A DNA stretch of 17,256 nucleotides, from positions 1 through 17,256 of the forward strand of contig NZ_JBQEKA010000064.1 of assembly GCF_052103615.1 (NCBI RefSeq). Direction: 5' to 3'. Of the stretch, positions 14,173 to 17,256 are shown one piece after another (within the stretch, counting starts at the first letter, position 1; each line of letters starts with the position of its first letter). Source of the stretch: Kerstersia sp052103615 (GTDB lineage: Bacteria > Pseudomonadota > Gammaproteobacteria > Burkholderiales > Burkholderiaceae_B). The notes under the pieces were generated by a model, which saw only the letters and a program-made list of their open reading frames with translations, ran no database searches and was not told where the DNA came from. The position numbers and the translations under genes are program-made.

Positions 14173-16500
14173 TCAGCGGGTTACCAGCAGCGCATCAAGC
14201 GCCATGACGCCCTGGCCTTCCGGGTAGGCCACCAGGGGGTTGATGTCTATTTCCGCAATCTCAGGGCGCGTCAGCATCAAGTGCCCGATCTGCGCGACGG
14301 CCTTGGCCACGGCGGGCAGATCCACAGCAGGCTGGCCGCGGAACCCGCGCAGCAGCTGATGGCCCTTGAGCGCCAGCAGCTTGCCGATGATGGCGTCCTG
14401 CGGTAGGTCTGGCGGCAGCAATTGCACGTCGCCCAGCGCTTCGACCCAAATACCGCCCAGGCCAACCATCAGAATCGGCCCCCACTGCGGGTCACGGCTG
14501 GCGCCAACCACGAGTTCGAGGCCGCGCGCGCCCATTTTTTCGACCAAAGCGCCGTCCAGTTCCACATCTGGCGCGGCATGCCGGATGTTGTCCTGCAAGG
14601 TCTGCCAGGCTACGCGCAGGGCGTCCGCATCGGCAATATTCAATAAGACGCCGCCGGCGTCGCTTTTGTGTGTCAGATGGGCAGCCTGGGCCTTGAGGGC
14701 GACGGGATAGCCGATACCGGCAGCAATATGCAAGGCGTCTTCCAGGGAGCGCGCCAGGCCTCCCGGCGGCGTGGCAATGGAAAGCGTCCGCAAAACCTGC
14801 TTGCCCAGCCATTCGGCTTGGGCGCCTGGCGCCATCGCAGGCCATGGCGCGGGCGGGGCGATGGAGGCATGGGCGTGAGAGGCGATGATGGCAGTGGCAG
14901 TGGCAGTGGCAGTGGCGGTGGCGGCGGGAGCGGCCATGGCGCCAGGCGTGCTCATGGCGGGCTGCTTGGCGGTTTGTGCAGCGGTTGTTTGTGCAGCAGT
15001 TTGTGTAGCGGCCTGTACCGCGGCTTGAGGGGGGGACTGAGCGGTGGACTGTTCGGTGGACTGTTCGAGGCCGAAGCGGGTGACGCAAGCCAGCGCCCGC
15101 AAGGCGCGCTCCGGGGAGCGCATGATGACGGCGCGATGTTTGCGCGCCAGCGCAATAAAGTCGGCTGCCGGTGGCGTGTCCTCATTTTGCATGACATAGA
15201 TCGCCGGTTTGCCGCTGTCTGCGGCGCCCGCCAGAAAGTAGTCCAGCCATTCAACCGAGGCGGCCGGTTCGGGCATGGGCATGGAGGCCAGCAGGCTGCC
15301 TATGCCGGGATCGGCCAGCAGTGCGGCCACACCGGTCTCCAGAATCGAGGGCTGGTAGGCGGATAAAGTGCCGATATCCAGCGGATTGCGCGATGGCAGG
15401 AAAGCCGGCAAGTGCCCGCGCAGCGTTTCGGCCTGCGCCGGGGAGAGCGGCGGCATGGCCAGGCCCAGGGTGTCCACATAGTCTTGCGCCAGGCCGCAGA
15501 TGGCCCCCGAGGCGGTGACTAGCCCCAATCCGCCTGTAGGCGGGGTGGGGTAACGCAGCATCAATTGGCCGACGTCAATGACTTCTTCCAGGGTGTCCAC
15601 CACCAGCACGCCGGCATGACGGGCCATCAAGCGCATGGCGGCGTGGTTGCCGGCGAGAGCGCCGGTGTGGGATTGCGCCGCTGCCTGCGATTGCTCGCTG
15701 CGGCCGGGGTGCAGCATGACGATGGGTTTGCGGCTCGCGCGCGCCGCGTGAGCCGCCGCCAGGAAATCGCTTGCGCTGCGGATTTGTTCCGCATAAATGA
15801 CGATGGCCCCCGTATGCGGATCCGCGGCGAAGAAACGGACCATTTCCGCCAAGCCGGTCTGGGCTTCGTTGCCAGTGGTCATCATGTATGACAGCGGGAC
15901 GCCGCGAGCCAGCAAGGAGGCGGCGATATGCGCCCCCACCCCGCCGCTTTGGGCCACGATGGCGATTGCCGGGCCGTCCTTGGGGTCCAGGCGGGGAGGC
16001 AGGACCAATGGCACCATCATCACATAGAAGGCATCGGCATAATTGAAGTAGCCGACCGTATTGGGGCCCAGCAAGGCCATGCCGCCGGCACGCGCAAGCT
16101 CGGCGATTTCCTGCTGCTGGCGGCGCCCTTCGTCGCCCATTTCCGCAAAGCCCGAGGCAAAACAGACGGCCCCGCGTATGCCGCGCGCCACGCAGGCTTG
16201 CACAGCATCACGCACGGCTTCGGAGGGCAGCATCAGGATGGCCAGCTCAATGCCTTCGGGCAGCTGCGCGATATCGGTGAGGATGGGGCGGTCTGCCAAT
16301 TGGCCGCCGCTGCGGCCTACCAGATGAATCTGGCCTTGATAACCGCCATTGACCAGATTGGCCAGGACAACCTGGCCCGCCGAGCCGGGCTTGCTGGACA
16401 TGCCGATAATGGCAACCGAATCAGGGCGGAAAAACGGGCGGATATCCGGGGCGGCAGGCGTCTCAGCCAGGGCGGTGGCGGTGTCGGGGGTGGGCTTCAT
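14173..16500 (-). CDS. Fused NDP-forming acyl-CoA synthetase (acetate--CoA ligase family)
   Basis: This cytosolic enzyme would couple a carboxylic acid to CoA, or run in reverse to make ATP, through a phospho-His intermediate. From the preferred start it has 775 residues. A CoA-binding Rossmann domain (about 20-120) opens with RPDSVAIIGMSSKPGSAG. Ligase/succinyl-CoA-synthetase-like domains run to about 475, with AQSGGVGAHIA and the catalytic histidine motif SHTGALAG (His278). A low-complexity linker (about 480-560), rich in Gln, Thr and Ala, joins an ATP-grasp domain (about 562-775) with PVALKAQ, THKSDAGGV, PILMVGLGG and AEIDINPL. So alpha and beta subunits of the ADP-forming type are fused. 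The ATG at 16500 is chosen for its AAGAGGAG site and family N-terminus; an upstream ATG at 16644 would add 48 unrelated residues. The acyl substrate is unknown. Confidence 0.92.
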   Translation of the reverse strand: MKPTPDTATALAETPAAPDIRPFFRPDSVAIIGMSSKPGSAGQVVLANLVNGGYQGQIHLVGRSGGQLADRPILTDIAQLPEGIELAILMLPSEAVRDAVQACVARGIRGAVCFASGFAEMGDEGRRQQQEIAELARAGGMALLGPNTVGYFNYADAFYVMMVPLVLPPRLDPKDGPAIAIVAQSGGVGAHIAASLLARGVPLSYMMTTGNEAQTGLAEMVRFFAADPHTGAIVIYAEQIRSASDFLAAAHAARASRKPIVMLHPGRSEQSQAAAQSHTGALAGNHAAMRLMARHAGVLVVDTLEEVIDVGQLMLRYPTPPTGGLGLVTASGAICGLAQDYVDTLGLAMPPLSPAQAETLRGHLPAFLPSRNPLDIGTLSAYQPSILETGVAALLADPGIGSLLASMPMPEPAASVEWLDYFLAGAADSGKPAIYVMQNEDTPPAADFIALARKHRAVIMRSPERALRALACVTRFGLEQSTEQSTAQSPPQAAVQAATQTAAQTTAAQTAKQPAMSTPGAMAAPAATATATATATAIIASHAHASIAPPAPWPAMAPGAQAEWLGKQVLRTLSIATPPGGLARSLEDALHIAAGIGYPVALKAQAAHLTHKSDAGGVLLNIADADALRVAWQTLQDNIRHAAPDVELDGALVEKMGARGLELVVGASRDPQWGPILMVGLGGIWVEALGDVQLLPPDLPQDAIIGKLLALKGHQLLRGFRGQPAVDLPAVAKAVAQIGHLMLTRPEIAEIDINPLVAYPEGQGVMALDALLVTR
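14890..14925. repeat. Hexanucleotide tandem repeat in the synthetase linker
   Basis: Four exact GGCAGT units are followed by GGCGGT and GGCGGC, reading on the plus strand. On the coding strand they encode alternating Thr and Ala. Because the unit is six bases, gains or losses change linker length without shifting frame. A second repetitive stretch lies nearby at about 15030-15070 (Gln-Ser-Thr repeats). Confidence 0.85.
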
Positions 16501-16503
16501 GGT

Positions 16504-16510
16504 CTCCTCT
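16504..16510 (-). promoter_or_regulatory. Ribosome binding site deciding the synthetase start
   Basis: AGAGGAG on the minus strand ends 3 nt before the ATG at 16500 and is among the strongest sites in the window. It outweighs the ATG at 16644, whose added residues look non-coding. Confidence 0.65.
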
Positions 16511-16525
16511 TTCACTAGGGCGGTT

Positions 16526-16542
16526 GGCACGCCAGGCGTGCC
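16526..16542 (-). other. Short perfect hairpin in the leader of the synthetase gene
   Basis: Arms ggcacgc / gcgtgcc enclose a 3-nt loop, 25 nt upstream of the synthetase ATG in the 175-bp gap after the crotonase gene. It could shape the leader mRNA or be a remnant transcription end. No T run follows, and nothing else was recognised in 16501-16675. Confidence 0.3.
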
Positions 16543-16675
16543 GCAGCGGGTGGGTGGGGCGGCTTCTGATGGCGGCTGGCGCAGACGGGCGCAGCCGTGC
16601 CGGAGCCGTGCGCTGGGCGGGGGCAGCGCTTGGCGGTAATGCATGGCGTATGCGGCGTGAATGGCCTATGAGGCC

Positions 16676-17256
16676 TTAATGGCCGGGCACGACTTTGCCC
16701 GCGCGCTTTTGCAGGAAGGCCTGCAGCCGCGCTTTGGCGGCGGGTTCGCCTTGCGCGATGGCGGCCATGAGCGCTTCGGTGAACAAGCCATGGGACATGG
16801 GCTGTTCGGCAATCAGGGGCAAGGCATTGAGAATGGAAAAATTGGACATGGGCGCATTGCCGGCAATTCTTTCTGCCAGCTCCCTGGCCTTGGCCATGCC
16901 CGCCCCCGGGGCGGCGACGTAATGCACCAGGCCGGTGGCCAGGGCTTCGCGGGCATCCAGGACATGGCCTGTCAGCATCATTTCAGTGACTCGGGAAAAA
17001 CCGATGAGTTTGGCGATACGGACCGAGCCGCCGCCGCCCAGGAAAATCCCGCGTTGGCCTTCCGGCAGGCCAAAATAGGCATCTTCTTCAGCGATGCGGA
17101 CATGCAGCGCCGAGGCCAGTTCCAGGCCGCCGCCGACAACGGCACCATGCAGGACGGCAACCACGGGCACGCGGCCGAACTGGATGCGTGAAAAAGCTTC
17201 GTACCAGGCCAGCGACTGTTGAATGCCTTCGGCGGTGCTGGTGTCGGATAGCTCGC
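16676..17256 (-). CDS. Enoyl-CoA hydratase/isomerase family protein (crotonase fold), 5' end cut by the window
   Basis: The reading frame stays open to the window edge, so the N-terminus (about 60-70 residues by family length) is missing; 192 residues are visible. The oxyanion-hole segment reads VVAVLHGAVVGGGLELASALHVRIA, and the next active-site segment FGLPEGQRGIFLGGGGS. Both glutamates used by hydratases are present: one in GGGLE (codon 17120-17122) and one in LPEG (codon 17060-17062), 20 residues apart as in rat mitochondrial enoyl-CoA hydratase. Downstream MLTGHVLDAREALATGLVHYV is also family-typical. Both acids being kept favours hydratase activity, but isomerase or lyase activity cannot be excluded. 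It is the most upstream gene seen of the CoA-thioester cluster, 175 bp before the synthetase on the same strand, so its own promoter lies outside the window. Confidence 0.92.
   Translation of the reverse strand, partial: ELSDTSTAEGIQQSLAWYEAFSRIQFGRVPVVAVLHGAVVGGGLELASALHVRIAEEDAYFGLPEGQRGIFLGGGGSVRIAKLIGFSRVTEMMLTGHVLDAREALATGLVHYVAAPGAGMAKARELAERIAGNAPMSNFSILNALPLIAEQPMSHGLFTEALMAAIAQGEPAAKARLQAFLQKRAGKVVPGH

Noticed and set aside
14890..14925. Phase-variation switch
   Set aside because: The repeat unit is six bases, so copy-number change cannot turn the reading frame off; only linker length would vary.
1..17256. A new defence, CRISPR or mobile system
   Set aside because: No repeat-spacer array, nuclease, transposase, toxin-antitoxin pair or phage-like gene was found. 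All large frames belong to known transport, regulatory or metabolic families.

Overview
The window is GC-rich, densely packed bacterial DNA. Gene content and codon style suggest a betaproteobacterium of the Alcaligenaceae (Bordetella/Achromobacter-like). That placement is inference: it rests on a globin-coupled diguanylate cyclase of the BpeGReg/DosC type, a Bcr/CflA exporter with a MarR regulator, and a short CoA-thioester catabolic cluster. No RNA gene, CRISPR array, insertion sequence, phage gene or plasmid gene was seen. No stretch longer than about 255 bases lacks a gene.

Layout. (1) 140-4377, minus strand: a two-gene RND efflux operon, a lipoprotein-type periplasmic adaptor followed by an HAE1-type inner-membrane pump, joined by a 4-bp ATGA overlap. 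No outer-membrane channel gene is visible. (2) 4595-5986, plus strand: a haem-globin-coupled diguanylate cyclase (GGEEF, RxxD inhibitory site), divergent from the pump across about 217 bp. (3) 6097-7332, plus strand: a 12-helix MFS permease with a GTG start, following a strong hairpin. (4) 7473-10883, minus strand: araC-type regulator, LysE/RhtB exporter, marR-type regulator and Bcr/CflA exporter. marR and the exporter overlap by ATGA. A perfect 11-bp inverted repeat sits between lysE and marR and is the best operator candidate in the window. (5) 11137-12429, plus strand: a DUF445 (YjiN-like) membrane protein, divergent from araC. (6) 12523-17256, minus strand: a probable operon of a crotonase-fold protein (cut by the window edge), a fused NDP-forming acyl-CoA synthetase, a thiolase-fold protein without the usual catalytic cysteines, and a DUF35 OB-fold partner.

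How the genes work together. Four separate export systems (RND, MFS, LysE, Bcr/CflA) with two local regulators and a gas-sensing c-di-GMP enzyme make the left two thirds look like an export and sensing neighbourhood. The right third looks like catabolism of an unidentified acid through its CoA thioester: activation by the synthetase, hydration or isomerisation by the crotonase, then carbon-carbon cleavage or transfer by the thiolase-fold/DUF35 pair. Nothing here is clearly a new defence or mobile system. The most unusual items are the cysteine-less thiolase with a degenerate DUF35 partner, the repeat-built linker inside the synthetase, and the marR inverted repeat that touches both flanking genes.
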